The translations under genes and the position numbers were made by a program. Source: Colwellia sp. C1TZA3 (GTDB taxonomy: Bacteria > Pseudomonadota > Gammaproteobacteria > Enterobacterales > Alteromonadaceae). Taken from it: a stretch of DNA of 64,000 bases. Below are positions 1 to 8,158 of the stretch, in pieces. Below the pieces are notes generated by a model. That model was given only the letters and a program-made list of their open reading frames with translations, was not told the DNA's origin and did not search any database. Every line of letters begins with the position of its first letter. The stretch's first letter is position 1. The DNA lies in the NCBI RefSeq assembly GCF_007954265.1, contig NZ_VOLS01000018.1, forward strand, positions 1 to 64,000. The letters run 5' to 3'.

Positions 1-124
1 TGCGCAGGAAAAATAATTCAAGGTAAGGCGCTCGATTGAGCAATAGCTGGCTATTGGGATTGAGAGCAACACAGCCTTGAGCTATTTTAACTAGTACAAG
101 TGAGCAATAACTTAATGGGATTGG
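1..124 (+). repeat. MITE-like 153-bp element, copy A (cut by window edge)
   Basis: This is the right-hand 124 bases of the 153-bp dispersed element also found at 7870, 18040, 35094 and 59853. Its outer end reads AACTTAATGGGATTGG and is followed by TA at 125-126. It carries the internal palindrome CAATAGC-TG-GCTATTG. The left terminal repeat lies before the window. It sits 64 bp ahead of the ligase start at 188, so it is in or next to that gene's promoter region. Identity to the other copies is very high by eye, which suggests recent spread. Confidence 0.85.
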
Positions 125-187
125 TATGACACTTTCTCAAGACAATAGTTTCCATACTTGGGACTAGACACTAAAAAAGGAACAAGG

Positions 188-1078
188 ATGTTTCAAAAAC
201 GCACCTATCAACAATTTTTTTGTTTGAGCTTTTTAATATTCATATTACCCTGTGCACTTGCTCAGCAGATTACTTTGCAGACAACCGGGCAGACAACCGC
301 CCAAAAAAAACCTCAGCTACAGCTTGCCACTAAATATCAGCAGAGCGCTGTTATTGAAGATTACTGGGTAAGTGAAAAGTTAGACGGTGTGCGTGGATAC
401 TGGACTGGACAACAACTATTAACCCGCAATGGCAATGCCTTGTCACCACCCCATTGGTTTGTTGAACATTGGCCTAAAATACCTATGGGGGGTGAACTTT
501 GGAGCGGCCGGGGCCAATTTGAGCAAATCAGCGGCTGTGTTCGACGTAAGCATTCAACCGGAAAATGTTGGAAAAAGCTTAAATTAATGCTTTTCGACTT
601 ACCCAATCAAACCACTAATTTCACTGACCGTATTGCAACAATGAGACTATTGATAGCAAGTAATAGCTCGCCTTATCTAGCGATGATTAAGCAAGAAAAA
701 CTAGCAAGTAACACGGATTTATATACCCGATTGGATCACATTGTTGATAATAATGGTGAGGGCTTAATGCTGCATCTAGCATCTGCTAATTATCAAAGCG
801 GGCGGAGCAAGAGCCTATTAAAACTAAAAATATATCAAGACGCAGAAGCGCTAGTCATTGCGCATACATTAGGCAAAGGAAAATACCAAGGTTTACTTGG
901 CGCCGTTAAAGTAAAAACCCCAGAGGGTATTACTTTTAAAATAGGTACAGGTTTTTCTGATCAGCAGCGCCGGCAACCGCCAAAAATTGGCAGTATAATA
1001 ACCTATAAATACATTGGTAAAACACAACGGGGTGTGCCAAAATTTGCTAGTTTTCTTCGCATTAAAAATCAACATTAG
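188..1078 (+). CDS. Secreted (periplasmic) ATP-dependent DNA ligase, Lig E-like
   Basis: Predicted 296-residue ATP-dependent DNA ligase of the small bacterial type that is exported to the periplasm. A hydrophobic signal peptide spans about residues 10-26 and ends in ALAQ. Nucleotidyltransferase motif I is EKLDGVRG at 63-70, with K64 as the likely adenylated lysine. Motif IV is EGLMLH at 191-196 and motif V LLKLK at 210-214. An OB-fold follows from about 219. There are no extra DNA-binding domains, as in Lig E. The start at 188 is chosen over the ATG at 158 because it gives a normal signal peptide and has an AAGGA-type ribosome site. Family knowledge links such ligases to extracellular or imported DNA; the role here is inferred. 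It stands alone, followed on the same strand by a LysE gene. Confidence 0.85.
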   Translation: MFQKRTYQQFFCLSFLIFILPCALAQQITLQTTGQTTAQKKPQLQLATKYQQSAVIEDYWVSEKLDGVRGYWTGQQLLTRNGNALSPPHWFVEHWPKIPMGGELWSGRGQFEQISGCVRRKHSTGKCWKKLKLMLFDLPNQTTNFTDRIATMRLLIASNSSPYLAMIKQEKLASNTDLYTRLDHIVDNNGEGLMLHLASANYQSGRSKSLLKLKIYQDAEALVIAHTLGKGKYQGLLGAVKVKTPEGITFKIGTGFSDQQRRQPPKIGSIITYKYIGKTQRGVPKFASFLRIKNQH

Positions 1079-1119
1079 TGCTCACAAATTAACTTAACCA
1101 ATCTAAGGCGTATTGAGTT

Positions 1120-1734
1120 ATGGAGTTTCATTTATGGTTATCACTGGTGGTTATTTGTATTCTTGGAGCCCTATCGCCAGGTCCAAGCCTCGCTGTAGTG
1201 ATTAAAAACACTTTAAATGGCGGTGCAGGCCAAGGTTATGCCACTGCCATCAGTCACGGCTTAGGGGTGGCGTTATACGCGGCAATAACCGCGACAGGTA
1301 TTGGCTTACTTATTGTGCAATCGCCGATGTTGTTTTCAGCTATAAAATACGCGGGTGCAGCTTTTCTTTTGTACCTAGGTATTAAGGCGCTAATGAGTAA
1401 ACAACAAAACATTCAGTTTGCCCAACAAGGTAAGACAGTAGACCCAGCCATTAACGGTTGGCGAGATGGCTTTTTAATTGCTTTTTTAAATCCTAAATTA
1501 GCGATTTTCTTTCTGGCTTTATTTAGTCAATTTGTTGATCCTGACGCAGGTTGGCAACAAAAAGTTGTGATGACCGCAACCGTTGGCATCATTGATACGC
1601 TCTGGTATATCATGATTGCTTTTATGATGTCACGTGGGCCTATTTTAGAAAAATTAAAAGCTAATAGTCACCTGGTCGACAAAGTCACTGGTAGCTTTTT
1701 AATTTTATTGGCCGCGCGCGTGGTGTTAAATTAA
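1120..1734 (+). CDS. LysE/RhtB family amino-acid exporter
   Basis: A 204-residue inner-membrane protein with about six hydrophobic segments. The N-terminal family signature GALSPGPSLAVVIKNTLNGG lies near residues 16-35, and NPKLAIFFLALFSQF in the middle is also typical. Length matches the family (about 200-210). Members export amino acids such as lysine, threonine or homoserine, driven by the proton gradient; the substrate cannot be read from the sequence. It starts 41 bp after the ligase stop and may be read through from it, although the two functions are not obviously linked. Confidence 0.88.
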   Translation: MEFHLWLSLVVICILGALSPGPSLAVVIKNTLNGGAGQGYATAISHGLGVALYAAITATGIGLLIVQSPMLFSAIKYAGAAFLLYLGIKALMSKQQNIQFAQQGKTVDPAINGWRDGFLIAFLNPKLAIFFLALFSQFVDPDAGWQQKVVMTATVGIIDTLWYIMIAFMMSRGPILEKLKANSHLVDKVTGSFLILLAARVVLN

Positions 1735-1835
1735 GACTACCTAAGGTGGACAAATATTTACTTTCTAAGATAAATGATAATAACCTTTGCTTGCGTCGTA
1801 AACTAGGCAAGTAAACTAGACAGAAAAATTGAAGT

Positions 1836-2729
1836 TTATGCTGTTGGTTTATATATAAAATACAAACATTTTAAACCTTTGCCTTGATGCGCTTCTTTAA
1901 ATACTTCGGGTGTATTCAGTTGATATTGAAAAACGCACTCAGGGCATTCTCTAACAACTTCTGCCATTAAAAACTCGACATTAAGATCAGGGGAATTTAA
2001 GCACAACAGGACATCACCATTGTCTGACATTAGCTCAGGCAGGCGACGAATAATTTTCTTATAGTCTCTTGCAATATCGACACTACCTTTTTGAAACGAT
2101 GGCGGATCACAGACCAATAACTGATACGGTCCATACCTTTTCAGCCGACCATAAGACTTAAAGATATCCACACCTTCAAAAATGACTTTACTGAGATCTT
2201 GTTGGTTTAAACGGTGGTTTTCTCGACCTTTAGTTAATGAGCTTTTACTCATATCAACATTCACCACTTTACTGGCGTTACCAGCCAATGCGGCAACCGA
2301 AAAAGCACAAGTGTAAGAGAATAAATTTAATACCTGTTTATTTTCACTATGCTTTTGAACCCAGTCTCGGCCATTACACATATCCAAAAACAAGCCTGAA
2401 TTTTGCGCTTTACCTAAACTAATATGGTATTTCAAACCATACTCTACAGCACACAAGTTATTGATTTCCTGCCCCCAAAGCAACTCACATGGGGCAAATT
2501 GACGGCAGCGGTATTGCACTTGGATTGATTGACATTTATCAGTCAAGGTCTGTAAATTCGCTACTTGTTCTGCTAGCCAATTCGCTTCAACTTCTTGATA
2601 TAAACTGATCAAAATCACCGGTTCAAACCAATCAACATTAACATGTGACAATGCGGGGTATGCATGGCCACGGCCATGAAATAATCGCTGGCTTGCACTA
2701 AAATCAGATGCGGAGATAAATTCAATCAT
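1836..2729 (-). CDS. Class I SAM-dependent methyltransferase, RlmI/RlmK-like
   Basis: A 297-residue protein with a C-terminal Rossmann methyltransferase domain. Motif I is VLNLFSYTCAFSVAAL at about residues 133-148, an acidic motif II follows at NVDMS (157-161), and the catalytic-type motif DPPSF is at 208-212. These match the family that holds the 23S rRNA cytosine-5 and guanine-N7 methyltransferases RlmI and RlmK. It lacks the N-terminal PUA domain of RlmI, and its first about 110 residues resemble no domain I recognise. The target is probably rRNA, but this is inference. It is a single minus-strand gene behind the terminator of the upstream transporter gene. Confidence 0.8.
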   Translation of the reverse strand: MIEFISASDFSASQRLFHGRGHAYPALSHVNVDWFEPVILISLYQEVEANWLAEQVANLQTLTDKCQSIQVQYRCRQFAPCELLWGQEINNLCAVEYGLKYHISLGKAQNSGLFLDMCNGRDWVQKHSENKQVLNLFSYTCAFSVAALAGNASKVVNVDMSKSSLTKGRENHRLNQQDLSKVIFEGVDIFKSYGRLKRYGPYQLLVCDPPSFQKGSVDIARDYKKIIRRLPELMSDNGDVLLCLNSPDLNVEFLMAEVVRECPECVFQYQLNTPEVFKEAHQGKGLKCLYFIYKPTA

Positions 2730-2747
2730 TATAAGAAGCTCTAGCTA

Positions 2748-2786
2748 GAAAAAATAAGGCCGGATAATAACAAATTATCCGGCCTT
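2748..2786 (-). terminator. Rho-independent terminator of the NSS transporter gene
   Basis: A perfect 13-bp stem, AAGGCCGGATAAT at 2756-2768 pairing with 2774-2786, closes a 5-base loop. On the minus strand it is followed by a T-rich run. It lies 44 bp past the transporter stop codon and before the methyltransferase start at 2729. Confidence 0.88.
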
Positions 2787-2829
2787 AAGTATTATTTAAC
2801 GTATTTTATTAGTCTTGCTTACCAAACGT

Positions 2830-4254
2830 TTAAAAGCCAAAGATGCTATAGCCAAAGAACTTTTGTACCACAGTATTGATAAAAATACCAAAAACGATGA
2901 CGGGGATAAAAGTACCTAAAGAGAAGTTAATATACTTTTCTGCCCAAGAGCCGATGTAGTTTTTATTACCTATCGCTAGCTCTTCAGACAAATTAAGCTT
3001 CTTCCAACGATAACTGACAAATACACACAATAAAAAGCCATTTAAGGGTAAAATAGTATCGTAGAAAACATCATATACCACATCAAAAAATGACCGGACA
3101 CCGCCGGCATATGAGGTAAACTCTGTAAAGAATGACACCATACCAAACGACAAAGTAGCAAAAATAGTTAGTAACCCAGCGCTCATCAATAATATTGATA
3201 GTGCTTTCTTACGACTGTGTTTTTTCTCTGTCACTAAATAAGAAACCGGCACCTCTAAAATTGATACTAATGAGGTAATGGCGGCAAAAAATACTAACGT
3301 AAAGAAAAATGCCGCAACAGCACTCGCACCGATGTAGCCAATTGAGCTTTGCAATGCTAAAAATATTTTAGGTAAAAAGGTAAAGATTAATGACACTGAA
3401 CTATCACTTAATTCAGCCGGATTAACATTGGGGTTAAATGAAAATACCGCGGGTAAAATCATTAAGCCCGCGGTGAATGCCACCGCGGTATCAGTCAAGG
3501 CAACAAGCTTTGCCGAACCAACGATATCGGTTTTACGGTCAATATAAGAGCCATAAGTGATCAAAATACCCATACCTAAAGACAAGGAGAAAAACGCTTG
3601 TGATAACGCACCATTGATAACCGCTGGGGTAATTTTAGCAACATCAGGAATTAAAAAGAACTCAACACCTAAAAACGCATTCTCTAGTGTTAAAACATAG
3701 CCCACCATAATCAGTAGCATAATAAACAAAGTTGGCATCAATATTTTTGAAGCGCGTTCAATACCATCTTTAACACCGGCCACCAGAATAAAGTTAATAA
3801 TCGCGGCTACCACAATCATGCCGACAAATAAGTAAGGACTATTAACAAACTCACCGAAGCCATTATTACTGGCTAAATAATCTAAGTTGCCTGATACGGT
3901 TAAAACAATATAGCCAAATATCCATACCGTTAACACCATATAAAATACGGCAATCATAAAGGGTGTTAACACGCCAAGAAAGCCTGCCGCGCCCCAAGCT
4001 TTACTACCACCGCTCAAGGCTTTATAAGCCCCAACGGGTTCTTTCGCCGTTTTGCGACCCACTGCCATTTCGGCAATCATCACAGGTAAACAGATAAGTA
4101 AAACAAAAACAGCGTACATTAATAAAAATGCACCACCACCGTTTTTGGCTGCATTGACTGGAAAGCCAACCAAATTACCAATACCAACTGCTGAACCAGC
4201 AGCGGCTAAAATGAACCCTAAGCGGGAACTAAAATGCTCTCTTTCTGTACTCAT
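2830..4254 (-). CDS. Sodium-dependent transporter, NSS/SNF family
   Basis: A 474-residue inner-membrane protein with 11 or so hydrophobic segments, a LeuT-fold sodium symporter of amino acids or related amines. The TM1 unwound region GSAVGIGN followed by FPVNAAKNGGGAF is at about residues 19-43 and is diagnostic. The LeuT sequence GNFLRFP corresponds here to GNLVGFP, so the arginine that forms the outer gate in LeuT (R30) is replaced by glycine; this is by-eye alignment. The substrate is unknown. The start has an AAGGATA ribosome site. It is monocistronic with its own terminator at 2748-2786. Confidence 0.9.
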   Translation of the reverse strand: MSTEREHFSSRLGFILAAAGSAVGIGNLVGFPVNAAKNGGGAFLLMYAVFVLLICLPVMIAEMAVGRKTAKEPVGAYKALSGGSKAWGAAGFLGVLTPFMIAVFYMVLTVWIFGYIVLTVSGNLDYLASNNGFGEFVNSPYLFVGMIVVAAIINFILVAGVKDGIERASKILMPTLFIMLLIMVGYVLTLENAFLGVEFFLIPDVAKITPAVINGALSQAFFSLSLGMGILITYGSYIDRKTDIVGSAKLVALTDTAVAFTAGLMILPAVFSFNPNVNPAELSDSSVSLIFTFLPKIFLALQSSIGYIGASAVAAFFFTLVFFAAITSLVSILEVPVSYLVTEKKHSRKKALSILLMSAGLLTIFATLSFGMVSFFTEFTSYAGGVRSFFDVVYDVFYDTILPLNGFLLCVFVSYRWKKLNLSEELAIGNKNYIGSWAEKYINFSLGTFIPVIVFGIFINTVVQKFFGYSIFGF

Positions 4255-4443
4255 AAGTATCCTTCGTTGTATTTTTTTAGGGCTAATAATTATAATTTTT
4301 ACTACACAGCGCCCGTTTTTATTGAGGTAACTTGTTTTTAAATAACCGACCGATGCTAGCAGGCTTCTTTAGTAAAGTCTTGTTTTTAAACGCAGCATTT
4401 ATTGAGTAAAGTGTATAATATTTGTTGCAGCGGTTAAGCCGTA

Positions 4444-5283
4444 TTAACCATAAAATTTTGCGTTCATAATATTGAGGATATTTTCTGTTTCTATTGTCGC
4501 AAAATTTGCTGCATCGTCTAAATCACCTGTTGATATGTTCAAGCTCTGACATAATCTTGCATTAAGACTATCATCGGAACTAAAAATATCAGGGTGACAT
4601 GCGATTAATGCCAGTCTTGATGCTAAGTACAACACATTGACATCTTTATTGAGTTGAATATTATCGGCATTATTGTAGTGACGGATAGGTAAAATTATTT
4701 TTTCTGGCAGCTGCCAAATGTTAAGTAACTCAGCAGAAACTTCAGTGTAAGTAAAACCCAATACCTGTTGCTGTAGTTGCCACGGTAATACCTCAGCATT
4801 ATAAGCTTCACACTGCTTTGCTAAGCCTGGCGAAATCTTTGCAACAATAAGTTCGCCAAAATTTTGTAATAAGCCGGCAACAAATAAGCGCTCTATATCT
4901 CGAATTCCAGCGGTAATCGCTAAGTTTTTTGTTACTAAGCCACAAAACACACTGATATACCAAAAGCGTTTCAAATCGATTGATTGGTTTGAAAAGTGCT
5001 TAAAAGCTGTTGCGGCCATATCGACTAACATCAGGTTATAAATGGCTTGCGTGCCGATAATAGTAATGGCACGTGAAATGGTACTTATCTCACCGGAAAA
5101 GCTGTAAATTGCACTATTGGAAATTTGTAACAAACGCGATGTCATCGAGGGATCAACACTGATCACATTGGCAAAGTCTTCTATCGTAGAACCTTCATCC
5201 TCCATCAAGGCTTTTATTTTAAAACACGCGTCGGGTAGCGCAAAAGACCCATTTGCTTGCTGGGCATATTCAAGAGCATTCAT
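4444..5283 (-). CDS. HDOD domain protein
   Basis: A 279-residue single-domain HDOD protein. The region from about residue 10 to 210 has the family pattern: LPDACFKIKALMEDE, then VISVDPSMTSRLLQISNSA near 40-58, and the ISRAITIIGTQAIYNLML segment near 69-86. HDOD domains are relatives of HD phosphohydrolases that have usually lost the metal-binding HD pair, and they act in signalling or regulation. No receiver, GGDEF or EAL domain is attached. No catalytic HD motif is seen. It is alone, with M28 peptidase and transporter genes on either side on the same strand. Its partner is unknown. Confidence 0.85.
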   Translation of the reverse strand: MNALEYAQQANGSFALPDACFKIKALMEDEGSTIEDFANVISVDPSMTSRLLQISNSAIYSFSGEISTISRAITIIGTQAIYNLMLVDMAATAFKHFSNQSIDLKRFWYISVFCGLVTKNLAITAGIRDIERLFVAGLLQNFGELIVAKISPGLAKQCEAYNAEVLPWQLQQQVLGFTYTEVSAELLNIWQLPEKIILPIRHYNNADNIQLNKDVNVLYLASRLALIACHPDIFSSDDSLNARLCQSLNISTGDLDDAANFATIETENILNIMNAKFYG

Positions 5284-5341
5284 TAATTGATCATTTCCTT
5301 ATTTAAGCGCCTAACGACCCTAGGTAAAGTTATCAGTATTT

Positions 5342-7036
5342 TCACTGCCCAAAGGTTGAACCAAAAAAATCGCCACTATGCCACTGTGGCCGCTCAACTT
5401 GGTTGGCAATCTCCAGACCTATCATCAGATTAACCAATGCAAAATTAGCCGCCGCTTGATAATTGATAGGTAAAGTGATTTCATCACTGTGTTGGTGGTA
5501 ATGATTTTTCAAAAAGTTACCAAAGACCGCACCACCATCAATACTTGCATCAGTTGATTTAAAACCTGTCATCAAAAATACCGATGGAATGCCAACCTTA
5601 ACAAAGCTGTAATGATCACTGCGGGTAAAAAGCGCCTGCTCTGGCATCGGGTCTTCACTCAGTTCTATATCGATTTTCTTTGCCGCTGTCGCGACAGTTT
5701 TCCCCATCGTTGAATGGGTAGAGCCAAAAGCGATAACATCGGCAAAAGGATATAAAATTAACGGCATATCTAAATTCACATTAGCGACTAATTGCGCCAC
5801 TGGTATGGTGGGGTTATTGGCAAAGTAGCTCGAACCTAGCAAACCTTTTTCTTCGCCGGTCACAACAACAAACAACACTGAACGTTTTGGCTTTACTGGC
5901 ATTTGTGCTAACAACCGCGCAGTTTCAAGTAAAATCGCCACACCCGAAGCATTATCTAAGGCACCATTGTTAATTGTGTCTTCATTGCCACTATCAGTGC
6001 TTATACCAATGTGGTCAAGGTGAGCACTAAATACAACATATTCGTTTTTTAATTTTTCATCACTGCCTGCAACTGCAGCGATTACATTAGGGCTGGTGAG
6101 CTGTTCGTGACGCGAGCGATTTTTCAAGGTCACTTGATAAGGCAAAGCAAAACCTTTAATGGTCTTATTATTAGTGTCGGCAGCATAAATATCAGCTAAG
6201 CTACTTGCTGCGCCTGTAAATAATACCTCGGCTGCCTCTTGCGCCACATAAGCTCCTGTTATAATCTTCGCTTGTTTACCAAATGGCATATCATCTTGCG
6301 TAAGCCAACTGACACTCGGCGCTTTTGCATATTGTGCCGCTTTTTCAAAACTGCGCACTTTTTCACGTTTTGGGCTGTGCAGGGTAATAAAACCAATAGC
6401 ACCATGCTCTGCAGCATGTCGACTCTTCTCAGCATTTGAGCCAATATGCGCACCTTCTTCAGACGGTAAATCATCAGGTCGGCCAGTTAAAGCAACAACA
6501 ATTTTGCCATTAACATCAATATTTTCATAATCGTTGTAACCAAACTCTGCAGATATAACCCCGTAACCAACAAACACGGTTGGGGCGGTAATCGCCGTTT
6601 TATTTTGAAAACTTGAGCCTGACATTAAAAAGTCTGTCAAAAAATTCAGTTCAACATCACCCTTTGAACCATGAATAATTGCTTGGGCAGAGCCGTCAAT
6701 CAAATAACTTTTACGTAATCGAACTTGCTGCTCGAAACCACGATTGTCATCAGCAGTATTGGTCCCTTGTGGGGCCAAACCCAGTTGCTTAAAATAAGAC
6801 TTTACATAGTTCGCAGAAATTTGATGGCCAGTACTGCCAGTGTCTCTACCCTCTAAGGTATCATCAGCAAGAAATTCTACATGGGCTTTAATATTTTCGG
6901 CATTAACCTGAAGTGATAAGTCTTTTAGGTTAATTTCTAAGGGCGCAGATGGCGGTTTGTTACAAGCAACTAAAGCCAGAACAGCAAAGGCAACTAAGCT
7001 CGATTTTTTGATTATCTTTAATGGGAGTATATTCAT
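5342..7036 (-). CDS. M28 family zinc metallopeptidase, lipoprotein with PA domain
   Basis: A 564-residue predicted lipoprotein: the signal peptide ends in the lipobox LVAC near residue 25. A protease-associated (PA) domain interrupts the peptidase fold at roughly residues 140-260. The M28 metal ligands are visible: HLD in FSAHLDHIG (about 340), D in NGALDNASG (about 359), the E-E pair in TGEEKGLLG (about 394) and H in SDHYSFVKVGIPS (about 474). This fits an aminopeptidase acting on peptides in the periplasm or at the cell surface. The gene lies 58 bp ahead of the HDOD gene on the same strand. A second M28 gene is at 60291. Confidence 0.88.
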   Translation of the reverse strand: MNILPLKIIKKSSLVAFAVLALVACNKPPSAPLEINLKDLSLQVNAENIKAHVEFLADDTLEGRDTGSTGHQISANYVKSYFKQLGLAPQGTNTADDNRGFEQQVRLRKSYLIDGSAQAIIHGSKGDVELNFLTDFLMSGSSFQNKTAITAPTVFVGYGVISAEFGYNDYENIDVNGKIVVALTGRPDDLPSEEGAHIGSNAEKSRHAAEHGAIGFITLHSPKREKVRSFEKAAQYAKAPSVSWLTQDDMPFGKQAKIITGAYVAQEAAEVLFTGAASSLADIYAADTNNKTIKGFALPYQVTLKNRSRHEQLTSPNVIAAVAGSDEKLKNEYVVFSAHLDHIGISTDSGNEDTINNGALDNASGVAILLETARLLAQMPVKPKRSVLFVVVTGEEKGLLGSSYFANNPTIPVAQLVANVNLDMPLILYPFADVIAFGSTHSTMGKTVATAAKKIDIELSEDPMPEQALFTRSDHYSFVKVGIPSVFLMTGFKSTDASIDGGAVFGNFLKNHYHQHSDEITLPINYQAAANFALVNLMIGLEIANQVERPQWHSGDFFGSTFGQ

Positions 7037-7293
7037 GATTTTTCATTAACCTCGACCAATTGGACACTTAAATTACTCGCTAATTGGGCAATTAATAAAG
7101 TCATTTGGTTGTATTATTTTATAATTACATCTTGGCCTATTTAGCAATATACCTCACTAAAATAAGCTAAAAATATTTCTAGACACTATATCGACTGTTA
7201 TATCAAAAAACTAGTTCACCATGATAAAAGCCAACACTGGCTAAACTAAACGGCGTTAGTATATACCCGTTCCACTTTGTACTATCGTGCTTG

Positions 7294-7773
7294 TTAGTCG
7301 AAAATAGGTACACCCGAGTAGCGCTTTACATGCTCCATAACCACGTAAGTATGGGTTTGAGAAACTCCTGGCAACTCAACAATATTACCTAATAATATCC
7401 GATAGGCTTCCATATTTTCAAAACGTAATTTCACCAAATAATCAAAGCCTCCAACCACCATGTGACATTCAGCTACTTCTTTAATTTCAATAACCTGTGC
7501 ACGAAATTTATTAAATATATCTGCGGTGGTACGATCAAGTGTCACTTGGATAAAAGCGGTCATACCGTATTTTAACTTACTGGCATTTAAAAAAGCACCA
7601 TAGCGCTCGATATAGCCTTCTTGTTCAAGACGTTTTACACGTTCCAAGCAGGGGCTAGCGCTTAAATTGACTCGTTGTGCCAGTGTACTATTTGAAATTC
7701 GACCATTTTTTTGTAAAGCATCTAAAATAGTTAAATCGATACGGTCTAAGGTTTTGGGTTTACTCGTTGTCAT
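7294..7773 (-). CDS. Lrp/AsnC family transcriptional regulator
   Basis: A 159-residue regulator. The N-terminal winged HTH at residues 8-60 contains LDRIDLTILDALQKNGRIS and SASPCLERVKRLEQEGYI, close to the E. coli Lrp pattern. The C-terminal RAM (amino-acid binding) domain runs from about 70 to 150 and includes ECHMVVGGFDYLVKLR and LPGVSQTHTYVVMEHVK. Such proteins form octamers and respond to amino acids. It resembles Lrp and BkdR/PutR relatives, so the exact ortholog is not assigned. Its upstream region, 97 bp away, holds a 153-bp repeat element. Confidence 0.88.
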   Translation of the reverse strand: MTTSKPKTLDRIDLTILDALQKNGRISNSTLAQRVNLSASPCLERVKRLEQEGYIERYGAFLNASKLKYGMTAFIQVTLDRTTADIFNKFRAQVIEIKEVAECHMVVGGFDYLVKLRFENMEAYRILLGNIVELPGVSQTHTYVVMEHVKRYSGVPIFD

Positions 7774-7869
7774 TTTCAGTCAATTTTATGGTTAATCACT
7801 TTATTTACAGCATAAATTACCGCATAAACCAAAAAACTCCAACACATTAAAATTTTAGTTCATGTAATA

Positions 7870-8022
7870 CCAGTGCCATTAAGTTTGTGATCTTGTTATG
7901 CGCAGGAAAAATAATTCAAGGTAAGGCGCTCGATTGAGCAATAGCTGGCTATTGGGAGTGAGAGCAACACAGCCTTGAGCTATTTTAACTAGTACAAGTG
8001 AGCAATAACTTAATGGGATTGG
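7870..8022 (+). repeat. MITE-like 153-bp element, copy B
   Basis: A full copy flanked by TA (7868-7869 and 8023-8024). The left end reads CCAGTGCCATTAAGTT and the right end AACTTAATGGGATTGG; these are imperfect inverted repeats. The internal palindrome CAATAGC-TG-GCTATTG lies at 7939-7954. It lies between the lrp-like start codon and the GGDEF-EAL terminator, so it probably sits upstream of the lrp-like promoter. No open frame inside it is long enough for a transposase. Confidence 0.9.
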
Positions 8023-8090
8023 TATAAAAGCACATCATAAATAACAATCATAAAGAAAAATAATATTATCGCTAAGCTGAGATCTAAAAA

Positions 8091-8122
8091 CCCACTCATA
8101 AGATAACAATGAGTGGGCTTTT
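8091..8122 (-). terminator. Terminator of the GAF-GGDEF-EAL gene
   Basis: A 9-bp stem, CCCACTCAT at 8091-8099 with ATGAGTGGG at 8109-8117, has A-runs before and T-runs after, so it can work in both directions. It lies 37 bp past the stop of the minus-strand gene ending at 8159. Confidence 0.8.
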
Positions 8123-8158
8123 TAGCGCATTTTTTCTTAAAAAATTAAACCTTATAGT

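Noticed and set aside
7258-7290. A solo TACCCGTTCCACTT-like sequence near the lrp-like stop, resembling the end of the 204-bp element
   Set aside because: Only one end with short similarity; no partner end was found.
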